This document shows positions 29,039 through 38,234 of a DNA stretch of 64,000 nucleotides, piece by piece. Position numbers and translations under genes: made by a program. Every line of letters starts with the position of its first letter. Position 1 is the first letter of the stretch. Origin of the DNA: Mesostigma viride (lineage: Eukaryota > Streptophyta > Mesostigmatophyceae > Mesostigmatales > Mesostigmataceae); NCBI GenBank assembly GCA_009746045.1, contig RPFO01000041.1:9127468-9191467 (forward strand), read 5' to 3'. Below the pieces are notes generated by a model. It saw only the letters and a program-made list of their open reading frames with translations, was not told the origin of the DNA and searched no databases.

Positions 29039-29833
29039 CTAATAACTCTTCCCGGTCCGCTTCCGATGCAGTTGCTTCAATGACAACGTCTGTCTGGATA
29101 ACCCGATCTGTTTCGAGACCGCTTTTTGCGATTCGGCGCTTTTTGCGAGAGAGTCGGTGAGAAGAGGTACGACTTTCGAGGACCAAGCGGTCCATTCCGG
29201 CGTGCGTCGCGTCCCATGCACGTATCTTCTAGACCAAGATGACGGGTCCGTTATACGGAACGGGACGCGACGCTGGAAGGGAACGTCGCGGTTGTCGGGC
29301 TCTGGGTTGTCGCGTTTGAACTCGTTGAGCGCTTTCTCCGATATTTTTGACTCTTCGATGGCGTTTTTAGTTTCTGCTGCGGCTGCTACCTGTCTCTGCT
29401 CCATACCGGACAACATGGCCTCGGGCGCGCGTTTGCTCAACGCACTGCTTGCGGCTTGCAAGTTCATGCGGTCGCCCGGTTCGATGCTCGAGAATACTAT
29501 ATTAAAAGCGGGGGCGGGGAGGGACTCGAGATGTGACCCGCCCGCTTGAAGTGTCGGGTTGGGAATCCTTTGACGTTTCCCAGACCACGATATCAGGTCC
29601 ATGGTCGCAGGCGGGTTGTCGGGTGTGATCGGAACGGGTGTGTTCGGCGTCCGGCGTTCGTAATCCGGCGTCTTCCTCTTCAATCCTTGCTCCTCACCGG
29701 CCCTTACGCGATGTCTGCGAGGCCTCGTTCGTTTGCTCATGGCGGCGTGTTGCGCGCACTTGCTCGATCGGCCGCCGCAGCACTGTCGTCTGCATTGACT
29801 TCCTTGCAGGGTGAACGCGCGACACCTCCCCAT
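29039..29833 (-). CDS. Zinc-knuckle plus F-box-like protein, outlying family member
   Basis: ATG 29,833 gives 264 residues. The N-terminal knuckle is CRAFTLQGSQC then CAQH, the same C-x3-T-x2-G-x2-C...C-x2-H plan as the five genes at 9,380-14,056 but more diverged, with extra cysteines between. Near residues 100-145 is an F-box-like segment (LPAPAFNIVFSSIEPGD, then LQAASSALSKRAPE). A basic C-terminal half ends in HRKRTGKSY. It stands 15 kb from the main cluster, so the family is not only a local tandem expansion. Confidence 0.6.
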   Translation of the reverse strand: MGRCRAFTLQGSQCRRQCCGGRSSKCAQHAAMSKRTRPRRHRVRAGEEQGLKRKTPDYERRTPNTPVPITPDNPPATMDLISWSGKRQRIPNPTLQAGGSHLESLPAPAFNIVFSSIEPGDRMNLQAASSALSKRAPEAMLSGMEQRQVAAAAETKNAIEESKISEKALNEFKRDNPEPDNRDVPFQRRVPFRITDPSSWSRRYVHGTRRTPEWTAWSSKVVPLLTDSLAKSAESQKAVSKQIGLSRQTLSLKQLHRKRTGKSY

Positions 29834-29942
29834 TGATATGGTGTAATCGCACACAATTGTCAGGCAATTTTCGATGGTGAAATGGCCAACTTGGGACGCA
29901 AAAAAAATGTCAGCTGAACTTGTATACTAGTACCATCCAATC

Positions 29943-30068
29943 ATGGCGTTACCGAAGCGCGACAAGAAGGGCCGGTTCGTGAAGAAGAGCCACGGCGCCA
30001 GGGCCGGCGTCAGGCGCAGACGACGCACGCACCGTCCCCACGATTTCTGGACCGCCTTCTCCTTTTGA
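29943..30068 (+). CDS. Very small basic protein
   Basis: The protein has 41 residues: ATG 29,943, stop 30,066-30,068. It is strikingly basic (KRDKKGRFVKK, then RAGVRRRRRTHR) with an aromatic tail (DFWTAFSF). The upstream bases gtatactagtaccatccaatc are AT-rich compared with the region. The composition suggests DNA condensation or a core protein. It is short, so a chance frame cannot be excluded, but its composition and placement before the capsid block support it. Confidence 0.45.
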   Translation: MALPKRDKKGRFVKKSHGARAGVRRRRRTHRPHDFWTAFSF

Positions 30069-30149
30069 TCCGGCTGACGTGGAGTTAACTTAAAGAGGGT
30101 GGAAGTGTGTGCGGGCGCTCTAGTGCCGTACCTTCTGCCGAGTCGTCTC

Positions 30150-30156
30150 TATAAAA
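30150..30156 (+). promoter_or_regulatory. TATA box of the chimeric capsid gene
   Basis: TATAAAA lies 58 bases before the ATG at 30,214, which sits in a near-ideal eukaryotic start context (gccaccATGG). Both features suggest strong expression by a eukaryotic-type transcription and translation apparatus. Confidence 0.5.
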
Positions 30157-30213
30157 AAGCACGAGCGAGGCGCTGGACCGCGCACGACGTACGAGACGCT
30201 GGACCTTGCCACC

Positions 30214-32311
30214 ATGGCCGTCTCCCACCCCATCGTCGGGTGCTACATGGACATGAAGCCCACGGACCTCCCGTGGCTGAGAGCCGTGGGGGTCTCCTTC
30301 GTAAAGTCGTGTTCCGCCCCGGGCTGTGATTGCAAGGCCGGGTACGCGTTCCAAGACAACCCGACCGGCAGTGTGCGGTGCGGGAGACACAAAGTCCGAG
30401 GCATGGTCGTCGTGGAAGACGCGCGGTTCTCCGCCGAGTGCGTTCCCATCCCGCATCCGGGGTGGGAAGGCCGCTTCGGCCTGCAAGTCGTCCACGAAGG
30501 CCGGCTGTTCGACCCGTTCGGACCGTGTCTCCCTCTCCCCCCTCCCAACTCGGGCTGTGACACGCACCCGTTGGGGTGCCTCAAGGCGCCCATGTACGTG
30601 AGAGGCAACGAGTCCTCCGAGCGCCAAAGAGCGAAGGCGACGGCGTCCAAGGTCGAGCAACTAGAAGACCGCGTGAACCGGTTGGAGTCGCTGTTGGAAA
30701 CCGCGTTGGCGCGTGTCGCCACGCTCGAGTGCGCCACGAAACGAGCCAGGGAAGTGTCGCCCGTCGAAAACTTGACGAGCGCCGACCCGGACGATTACAT
30801 CCGCGGACTGCTCGGTTCCAAGCGGAAAACGACTCCTCCTACCGGGGGGGGCGACGAGGACTTGTTGGCCGACATCAGCGTCGCCGGTTGGGCCCGATCT
30901 ACGGGACGGATGCCGGGGATGATCTCGCCCGTTGATCATCAGTCAGGACGCCAGTCACGGCGGTTTCCACGCGACCGCGGAGTACGGAAGCGTCCTCACG
31001 TTCGGGCCGGTCGGAATCACTAACCTGGCGTACTCTCCGAAGCAGAAGCTGAAGATCAAAGAGGTCCAGTTCTGGAACGGGTACTTCTACAACAACAACA
31101 CCGTATACCAGGTGTATCTGGACGGAATCCAGAAGGAGATGCACCCTCTGTGGCCCCACATGGCAAACCCGACCATATCCGCGAAGACCCTGTATCTCGG
31201 AAGCAGTCCCGATACCGTTACGGCATTCGCGAGCGCCAGCAACGTCAAGTGGGAGTACGTGTGGTTCTACAACACCGCCGTTACCCCGAACGACATCGGA
31301 GCCACCTCTGGTATCGTTTCTTCTTCCGCGCGTCTCCCCGTGATCCGCCAGGTGTGGGGTCTGCAGCCGAACACCATGTTCTCGGCCACTCGAGGCTCGG
31401 ACGTGATCACGAACACCGGGTCCTATTGGGCTTCGCTCGCGGACACCCAGGGGGCAACCCGGTTCTCCGTGGACACGTGGTCGACGGGCGCCAATGGCAT
31501 CCTGACGGGCGCGGTGGTCCGCGTGAAGGCGCTCGGGGCGGGCGACCTGTTCGGCAACACCGGGGACTGGTTCATGAACATCGACGCTTCCAAGATCCCC
31601 CAGTCGATCAACTACTCGGCTGGCACATCCCAGGCGTTCCTTCACCCACGAAGCAACTGGATCGCGCACCCCCCCAAGTTCGAGTGCAAGCTCGTCGCCA
31701 GGTTCTTCTACCTGGACGATTTCGAAAGGAAGCAGTTCGCTCTCAACGGGCACGAGTACCTCATCACCGAGACCCAGTTCTTCCAGCAGCACGTCGGAGG
31801 GGAGAGCGAGGTCGACTTGGAGCTCCGTTTCAACCACCCGGTCAAGGAACTGCTCTTCTGGTACAAGCCCTCGGACCTCTCTTTCGTCGCTAACAAGTTC
31901 CGTTCCGATCCTGACTTCGGCTACAACGCATACTGGAAGTTCTACAACGACAACAGCGAGTTCGGAGACGGGCATCTGTTCTCGCGCGCCAACCTGTACA
32001 TGAACTCGCAGAGTCTGTACGGAGACGGCCGCGACCCTATCTACTTCTCGTTTTTGGTTCCGGCGGATTTCCACACGCGCGTCGAGAAGAACTCTAGGGT
32101 GTACTGCATCCCGTTCTGCCTTCGCCCGGAGTCCTGGAAGCCGTCCGGCAGTGTGAACATGTCCCGCCTCGACAGCGTGAAGCTCGCTCTTAAGGGCATC
32201 GGGTCTTCGTCCAAGGGCGGCATCCCGCCAGGGACGATCGACGTGTACGCAAGGAGCTTCAACCTTGTCCGTATCCAGTCGGGTATGGGCGGAAAGCGGT
32301 TCGCGTCATAA
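30214..32311 (+). CDS. Chimeric capsid protein: EsV-1-7 motif, coiled coil, LamG-like domain, capsid jelly-roll (one frameshift)
   Basis: Two frames meet near 30,920-30,932. The second has no ATG and opens after a TGA. Dropping one base in gcccgttgatc joins them into about 698 residues. Order: an EsV-1-7-like cysteine motif (C33-x4-C38, C56-x2-H59, GMVVV, C76); a coiled coil (about 145-180); a laminin-G/concanavalin-like domain (about 225-365: ISVAGWARS across the shift, VYLDGIQ, TLYLGSSP, VWFYNTAVTPNDI); a link region; then (about 487-698) the second jelly-roll of the capsid protein, closely like 32,390-33,769 (YLDDFERKQFA, LITETQ, GDGRDPIYFS, SGMGGKRFAS). The first jelly-roll is absent. It may be a vertex, spike or glycan-binding capsid component, or a recombinant relic. 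Confidence 0.65.
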
Positions 32312-32389
32312 GCAAGCATCCACTGTTCGGTCCATTCGGATCGTCCCATAAAAAATCTTTTCGTGTATTATACATTATAACAGTGTACC

Positions 32390-33769
32390 ATGTCTGGCTG
32401 TCCTGTTCTCATTCTCCGAGCCAAGGGTCCACAGGACGCGGCCCTGACGGTCTCGCCCGTCAAGACCTTCTTTAAGGCGATCTACCCCCGCCACACCAAC
32501 TTCTCGTTTGAGGACATGGAGGTGGTGTCCGTGGCCGGCAACCAGGGCTTTGGTCGCGAGGTCCAGTTCCAGCTTCCCAAGAGCGGAGATCTCATATCGC
32601 GCGCGTTCCTGTACTTGGAGATACCGCCTATCAACGAGTGGAGCAACCCGGAGTTCGGGAAGGCGTGGTGGAAGATCTTCGATCCGTTCTTGGACGACAT
32701 CGCCCGCATCATCATTAAGAAGGTCGAGTTCAAGGTGGGCGGAACGACCATCGAGGAGATGACCGGGGAGTTCATGCACGTGTACGACCAGCTTAGCCGG
32801 GACCCGTCCACTTCGTACGTCGAGAACACGCCCACCCGCCACGGCGGTACCATCCTCGTGGACAACGGCGGACAGACCGGGATGACCAAGAGCCACATCT
32901 ACGTCCCTCTGCAGTTCTCGTTCTGCCTGGAGGACGGCATGGCCTTCCCGATGATCGCGCTCCAGTACCACGACGCGAAGATCGTCGTCACGCTGAACAC
33001 GAAGGAGTCTATCTTCACCCAGGTCGTTGGCGGCCCCAACTACCCCGGCACGAGCCTCGCAGGCGGCGTGCTCCCGTGGGACCATCCCACCGTCGGCGGC
33101 CCAGGATACCGTGACGCGATGATGGCGGCCATGCCCGACATCACCAAGTTCCGTCTGATATGCCGGTTCGTGTACCTGGACGACTTCGAGCGGAAGCAGT
33201 TCGCGGAGGAGAGGCATCACTACCTGATCACGGAAACGCAGCACTACTCCCACTACGTCAGCGAGGGGTCTGGGCTCGAGACCATCGGGTTGTCCTTTAG
33301 CCACCCTGTGAAGGAGCTGATCTTCTACTACAAGGCGGACAATCGCATGATCGACCCCGAGACCTCTCAAGATCCCACGGAGGCGTACTGGAACTTCACG
33401 AACAAGAACAGCAAGTTCGGGGACGGACACCTGTTTGAGAAGGCGAACCTCACCCTCAACTCGCAGCAGATGTTCGGCGAGGGCCGCGATCCCATCTACT
33501 TCAGCTACGTGCTTCCCCTCCAGTTCCATACTCGCCTGCCCTCGAACAATCACGTGTACGTGATTCCGTTCGCTCTGGAGCCCGAAAACTGGAAGCCCAC
33601 CGGTTCGCTGAACTTCAGCCGAATGGACACCGTCAAGCTCGTCCTGTTGGGCCTTCAGAAGAACAGCGTCACTCACAAGCTGCCCAAGGGCGTCATCGAG
33701 ATTTACGCTCGGTCGTTCAACGTAATGGCAATCAGCTCGGGAATGGGCGGCAAGCGTTTCGCCTCGTAA
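32390..33769 (+). CDS. Major capsid protein, double jelly-roll
   Basis: The protein has 459 residues from ATG 32,390. The N-terminus has the usual capsid pattern (FFKAIYPRHTNFSFEDMEV, GDLISRAFLYLEIP). The second jelly-roll starts near residue 258 (FVYLDDFERKQFAEE, YLITETQ), and the end SGMGGKRFAS corresponds to the S-G-M-G-G close of Nucleocytoviricota capsid proteins. Length is normal and there is no frame break. The AT-rich stretch 32,341-32,389 (cataaaaaatc, tattatacattataac) is the likely promoter. It is the main shell protein. Confidence 0.95.
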   Translation: MSGCPVLILRAKGPQDAALTVSPVKTFFKAIYPRHTNFSFEDMEVVSVAGNQGFGREVQFQLPKSGDLISRAFLYLEIPPINEWSNPEFGKAWWKIFDPFLDDIARIIIKKVEFKVGGTTIEEMTGEFMHVYDQLSRDPSTSYVENTPTRHGGTILVDNGGQTGMTKSHIYVPLQFSFCLEDGMAFPMIALQYHDAKIVVTLNTKESIFTQVVGGPNYPGTSLAGGVLPWDHPTVGGPGYRDAMMAAMPDITKFRLICRFVYLDDFERKQFAEERHHYLITETQHYSHYVSEGSGLETIGLSFSHPVKELIFYYKADNRMIDPETSQDPTEAYWNFTNKNSKFGDGHLFEKANLTLNSQQMFGEGRDPIYFSYVLPLQFHTRLPSNNHVYVIPFALEPENWKPTGSLNFSRMDTVKLVLLGLQKNSVTHKLPKGVIEIYARSFNVMAISSGMGGKRFAS

Positions 33770-33963
33770 CGGTGACGCTCGCCCATCGCTCACGAAGCGG
33801 GTACCGCTCCGTGTATTGGCCGAATTTGTTTCATTGATAAACGTCAGTAGTGACGAGCCTGGTTCTATGCCGCGAAACCGCCGCCGTGTTTCTCCTTTTT
33901 TGTCAAGTGTTGTCGTTCTAAGAAAACCGTTGCTAACTCACGCGGGCCGTCTTTCGAGACGAG

Positions 33964-34728
33964 TCAAAAGTCGAACTCAGAGTGCCCCCCCGCGCCCGAT
34001 CCGTCGGCGTTTAGTTTCTTGACGCGCGTGTTAACGACCTTCTTGGGGCCGAACGTCTCGTCGTCGGAGTCGCTGTTGTAGTCCTTGTTAAAGTTGGCCC
34101 GAGCGTAGTTCCAGAATCTCGGACATCCGATCGAAAAGCGCTCGCGGGGTGTGGCCTTGTACCAAAAAATAACGTCTTCAATACGATTTGACTCGCTTGT
34201 GTGATCCACGACCAAGCACTCGTAATTCCGAGTGCATTGGTCGAGGATCTCGCAAAACGCCTCAAAGGTGGGAATGACGCCAAAATAGTTTCGGTACAGC
34301 CTCTCCCTGTTCATGATAATGTTCTCTCGGAGCGCGAAAACGTAGTCGATGTTGCTGCGGATGTCCGGCGTCACGTCCATGCTGTACTGACTGATGAACA
34401 GGAGGAATATCTTCATGTGTCTTCCGTTCAACGCGATCTCGCGCATGCACGGATCGCGCATGACCGAGCGGTCGTACACGCAATCGTCCATCACCACGAA
34501 GCAGCTCTGAGCCTTGCCGATTTTGCACAGCTTTTTTTGGTTTTTCAAAAGGGCGCGCAAGGCGGGTTTATTAAACGATTCGTACACGAACAAACTAGGC
34601 ACATACTTCTGCCAATGCCGATTCGAACCCTCCGTCCCGGACATCACGATGCCGGAAGGGATGTCGCGTTTATGATACATGATATCGGTTGCCAACGTCG
34701 TCTTTCCGCCTCCGCGTTTGTCGGGTGC
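33964..34728 (-). pseudogene. A32-type packaging ATPase, N-terminus detached
   Basis: The frame is open for 254 codons, starting directly after a TAG made by CTACGGGCCCGG. It carries a Walker A (RGGGKTTLATD), the family block PSGIVMSGTEGSN, Walker B (SCFVVMDDC) and the sensor strand HMKIFLLFISQY, then an acidic C-terminus. Such ATPases drive genome packaging. The usual strand before Walker A is missing. A fitting 13-residue start with WDMPS lies 2.1 kb away on the opposite strand (36,846-36,884), next to the detached half of the D5 helicase. One inversion would explain both. Confidence 0.85.
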
Positions 34729-34784
34729 CTACGGGCCCGGGAACGATGGGACATCCGGCATCCGTCGCCGGCATCACCCGAAAC

Positions 34785-36349
34785 GGACGGGGGATGGCAG
34801 GACGGGAAATGGGCCGCATGAATGTGGACCAACGTCGACTTGCCAGACCCGGCTATGCCCTTGAGAAAGATCATGACTTCGAACCTGTCCTTCTCGCGAA
34901 GGTTGTACAGCATCCTTCCGACGGCGAGGGCCCAGTAAGGGCGCTGCACCTCCTCTGGGAAGTCTTGGTCGACGAGGATCTTGTCGATGGCGTCGCTGGG
35001 GATGTCGAACCACTCGCCGTCGTCGAATTCGCCTTTGAAAGCGTCCTCCTCGAAGAGCGTCTCGTCCATGTCCACGTTGTCGAAGTAACGACACGCACCG
35101 ACATCCTGTGAGAGGTCGATCGCCGGGTATGGAAAGAACTCGTCCGTGTCGCACTTGTAGATCCCATTTCGGAACGCGAAAACGTGCCTGTCGCGCGGCC
35201 TCACGGGGAAATCGGACTCCGACGACTCGATGATCCAGTCCGCGACTCGTTTGCGGACACCGCCATCCTTGCTCGCGAGACCCCACGACGCCGTGCGGCC
35301 CAGCGTGCACTCCTTATTGACCCACTGCTCGACCGTGCATATCTTCGTCCAAAAGTGCGTGTCATGCCCATCCGGAGTCATCACGCGCTGGTACACGCCC
35401 GTGTCAGACGGCTCGCTCCCCTTCCTCAACCCCTGCGTGCTCCATCGCATGGTCAAGACGAGGATGAGACACTGGAAATCGTTGAGCTGCTTCGGGAGCG
35501 AGAGGACGCGAGCGATCAGACTCGGGAGCGTTTGCAGGTCCTCGGGCGGCAAGGCACCCTTGATGGCGCACGAAACGCACTCGGCCGTGGAGAACATGCG
35601 CCAAATGCACTGGTTCATGGAAGGCTTCAAGTCCTCCATGATCCGCTCGTCGACTTGCCCGCAGAGGTTCGTGATGCGAGACAACGCACGGACGTATCTC
35701 GCGTCCACGTGGGCGTAAAGAGCTACGTCCGCGGCGTCGACCCTAGCGAAACAGGCGGCCATCAACGCGGTGTTCCCTGGCGGCACGTCCGCTCGATTGG
35801 CGAGGTCCAAAACGTCCGCGAGGATGTCAGCCATCGAGGCCTTTGCAACCGCCTCGTCGGCTAGCACGGCGAACCTCCGAATCTCGTCGTTGGTCATGGC
35901 TTTCAGCATCCCTCCGAAATCCACGAGCCCTTCCTCCCCCCCAGTTCCCTGCGAAACCGGATGGGCTCGTCGTCGTGTTCCTCCTCGAACGCAACGGGGG
36001 TGGTTTGGGGCGCAAACGGATTTCCTGACTGCGTTGGCTGACTTCCTTGCGGCTCATCTTCGTCGTCGTCTTGCATGATCTGGCCAGGATGAAGGCCACC
36101 ATCCCCCTCCTCACCGCCGTCGGCGCTCGAAACGATGAAATCGTCCATCGGCGTGTTTTGCGCGTTTTGGACATCCTCTTCGTCGTCTTCATCCTCCTCG
36201 ACCTCGTCTTCGTTCTCGGCTTCATCGTCCACAAAGGGGTTCCTCTCTAGCCTCCCTCTTTTGCGGGATCTCACCATGACATGCGTAAGACGACGACGAC
36301 CATGAGAGTCTTCGTTTGTCGCGTGGGAGCAGTCGTTCATGGCTCTCAT
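34785..36349 (-). pseudogene. D5-type primase-helicase, N-terminal half
   Basis: The helicase half reads from about 35,924 down: the helical region before the core (FAFRNGIYKCDTDEFFPYPAID, YWALAVGRML) and Walker A (FLKGIAGSGKSTLV). It then breaks off at about 34,790. Upstream an acidic frame from ATG 36,349 or 36,340 (DDEAENEDEVEEDEDDEED) leads towards it and joins if the G7 run at 35,936-35,942 gains one base, giving one gene with an acidic N-terminal extension. Otherwise these would be two overlapping genes. D5 proteins unwind DNA and prime replication. The second half is at 36,935-37,651 on the other strand. Confidence 0.8.
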
Positions 36350-36514
36350 CTTATAGCTTTACAAATTTATGACCTCTAGACGAACGCTCGATACTCGAGA
36401 GGCGGATTTGCCACGTCGCGATCTTGGAATCGAAACGCCACGCGGAAGTTTCTATGACGTCAGGTGGCGGTTACGACTCAAAAATCTCCTATGCGGTAGT
36501 TTAGATACGATCGG

Positions 36515-36829
36515 ATGAACCTAGAGGCCGCCAAGGACGTTCTGACGTCAGTGTGTACTATTTTTGGAACTATGACTGGGTACGTGATGCTTTCCGAATT
36601 CAATCACAATCAGACATGGTTTAAAATCGTTTGTATTTTCAGCGTGGCGTACACAGCTACCAAACGTATCGAGATCGCGGCCATCGCGGCGGCTCTCGTG
36701 TTCTTGCTTTCCACTGTGATTCGGTTGACGGTGGATGACCCCGGGGAAGAGCAAGAGCCCGTGTTCCCTTTGGCCAGCAACACCGCGCCTACCCCTCCTC
36801 CACGATCAAAACCTCTCGTGGCCAGATAA
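36515..36829 (+). CDS. Small two-pass membrane protein
   Basis: The protein has 104 residues from ATG 36,515. It has two hydrophobic segments (around VCTIFGTMTGYVMLSEF and IEIAAIAAALVFLLSTVIRL) and a Pro-rich C-terminal tail. It lies inside the inverted segment, so in the original layout it would be on the minus strand downstream of the ATPase start. No family recognised. Confidence 0.6.
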   Translation: MNLEAAKDVLTSVCTIFGTMTGYVMLSEFNHNQTWFKIVCIFSVAYTATKRIEIAAIAAALVFLLSTVIRLTVDDPGEEQEPVFPLASNTAPTPPPRSKPLVAR

Positions 36830-36845
36830 CGCGTGATACGACCTC

Positions 36846-36884
36846 ATGACAATCGCCCATGGGATTGAATGGGACATGCCATCC
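36846..36884 (+). pseudogene. Detached N-terminus of the packaging ATPase
   Basis: The ATG at 36,846 opens 13 codons reading MTIAHGIEWDMPS. The W-D-M/L-P-S element just before the Walker A strand is usual in A32-type ATPases. The frame then enters the GC-rich breakpoint sequence. The body of the protein is at 33,964-34,728 on the minus strand. Short, but position and sequence are exactly those expected for the inversion. Confidence 0.55.
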
Positions 36885-36934
36885 GGGGTGCCATCAGGGG
36901 GCATCCGGCATCCGGCGACGGGGAATGACAGTTC

Positions 36935-37651
36935 ATGGACATCAGCTACGAGTTGAACGACAAGTTCTCTCTCACTCAGTCGGAATGGCTGTCATTGGTG
37001 AGCGGCGAGACGATGGCGCTGGCGGAGAAACACAAGTACGCCTCTCGCGTGCCGTGGACGTCTCCCTTCCTGGCCGCGGGGAACCGCTTGTTCTGCCAGG
37101 CGGACAACGCCAGTCAGATCACCCGTCGCCTCATCCTGTTCCCGTTCGACAACAAGCCCTCCGGCAAACTCGACCCCAGAATGGAGGAACGCATTTCCCA
37201 GAACATCGGCAGAGTCATCGTGAAGGGCAACCGCGCGTATCACGCGCTCGTCCGCAAGGCCTCGGACGGCGCGCTCATCGACTTCCTCCCCGAATGGTTC
37301 ACGGAATGCCGGCGGCGTGCGCAAGAATCGTCTAACCCTCTGTACACGTTCCTCAACAACGTCTCGTGGGTGGAGGTTGACCTCGAGCACAACTACTGCC
37401 CATGGGAAGAGTTCCAGAAGCGGTTCAACGATTGGAACAGGCAGAGGGACCCGCGGTCTCGCATCGTGTTCGAAGAGGACTTTTACAAGCACGTGTTCAC
37501 CGAGTTCAAGCTCAAGCTCGTGTTTCAGAAGGTGTGGAAGGTGTACCCTCTCGACCAGGAGGGGACGGACAGGCCGACGAAGAAGAAGGCGTTCTGGCTG
37601 TATGGCGTGGACTTCGCGAACGAGAACGCGGTCCCTCCGAACACGGATTAG
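36935..37651 (+). pseudogene. D5-type primase-helicase, C-terminal half
   Basis: The frame opens after a TGA at 36,925; ATG 36,935 is probably not a real start. It begins in the D5 block after Walker B (DISYELNDKFSLTQSEW, LVSGETM) and continues with AGNRLF, DNASQITRRLILFPF and the C-terminal winged-helix-like part (WEEFQKRFNDW, FYKHVFTEF). It completes the half at 34,785-36,349. Compared with the family, some 40-50 residues between Walker A and this point appear to be missing, so the inversion may have come with a small deletion. Confidence 0.85.
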
Positions 37652-37703
37652 AGTGTCTTACAAACGATCGACTTTTATTAAATTTCATAAGGATTAATAA
37701 TAA

Positions 37704-37991
37704 ATGACATCCATTGCAATCGCACATCCGTACTGGTCTCGGCCACGAATGGCATACGCACCGCCCGTGAAGGCCTACCCGCCCCCCGTAGGACAGTGGG
37801 GGGGCGTAAACTACGCGGAACCGCAAGGCGCGGTCCGCGGCGTTTGCATGTACGCGAACCAAGCCTTTTGTAGGCTTGGGATCCAAGAACAGACCCCGCA
37901 GGGCATGCTAGAGGTGGCAAACTCCGTCCTGCTGGGTCTCGTTTTGTTGTGGATGCTCCAGGCCGTTGCTTCGTTACGCAAGCTTGGTTAG
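37704..37991 (+). CDS. Small membrane protein, Pro/Tyr-rich
   Basis: The protein has 95 residues from ATG 37,704. A Pro/Tyr-rich head (PPVKAYPPPVGQWGG) leads to one C-terminal membrane segment (VANSVLLGLVLLWMLQAVASL). An AT-rich stretch with aataataaatg precedes the start. Its end overlaps the convergent gene at 37,974 by 18 bases. Likely a virion membrane protein; no family recognised. Confidence 0.55.
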   Translation: MTSIAIAHPYWSRPRMAYAPPVKAYPPPVGQWGGVNYAEPQGAVRGVCMYANQAFCRLGIQEQTPQGMLEVANSVLLGLVLLWMLQAVASLRKLG

Positions 37992-38234
37992 ATTGAACCG
38001 GACTTTGCGAGTGATGTCTATGGTTCGCTGACTGGGCGTGCTTTTTTTCTCCTGCTTGGGTTGGCTCTTCGACGGCGCGGCTCCCCACTCCATGTACAAG
38101 TGATTCGTGCCGACGATCTTTACGCGGAACCCTTTCCTGGCGAACCCCTTCCCGACTTTGCGCACGACCGTGCGGACGTCATAGATCTGCCGGCGCCAAG
38201 AAATGCCGGGCGCCCGTAATACTAACCCTGGAAC
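37974..38234 (-). pseudogene. Basic protein with missing start, at the edge of the viral region
   Basis: The minus frame is open from 38,234 (after a TAG) to 37,974 but has no ATG; a GTG at 38,165 is the only simple start. It encodes a basic, Lys/Arg-rich product (RTVVRKVGKGFARKGFRVKIVG...). The sequence upstream changes character at once to repeats and host-like DNA. The gene was probably cut at the end of the viral element. No family recognised. Confidence 0.45.

Larger units (their letters stand above)
34735..36900. other. Inverted segment flanked by related GC-rich sequences in opposite orientation
   Basis: The segment carries most of the D5 N-terminal half and the membrane gene at 36,515. 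At its left edge lie the ATPase body and the D5 Walker A end; at its right edge the ATPase start and the D5 C-terminal half. Flipping the segment brings each pair together in the same orientation. The edges share related words: minus-strand GCCGGCGACGGATG near 34,765 and plus-strand CCGGCGACGGGGAATGAC near 36,912, as expected for inverted repeats. Exact breakpoints cannot be fixed within about 50 bases. Confidence 0.65.

Noticed and set aside
28632..29195. N-terminal extension of the gene at 27,333-28,631
   Set aside because: It has no ATG, overlaps the gene at 28,679-29,026 in another frame and has unlikely composition; ATG 28,631 is a natural start.
30899..32074. Long minus-strand frame opposite the chimeric capsid gene
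   Set aside because: It is antisense to clear jelly-roll and LamG-like coding sequence, and no family features are seen.
30932..32311. A second ordinary major capsid gene
   Set aside because: Only the second jelly-roll matches; the first half is LamG-like and the frame lacks an ATG, so it is better read as part of the fusion from 30,214.
32375..33793. Long minus-strand frame opposite the major capsid gene (472 codons)
   Set aside because: It is the antisense shadow of a certain capsid gene; GC-rich third positions keep it open.
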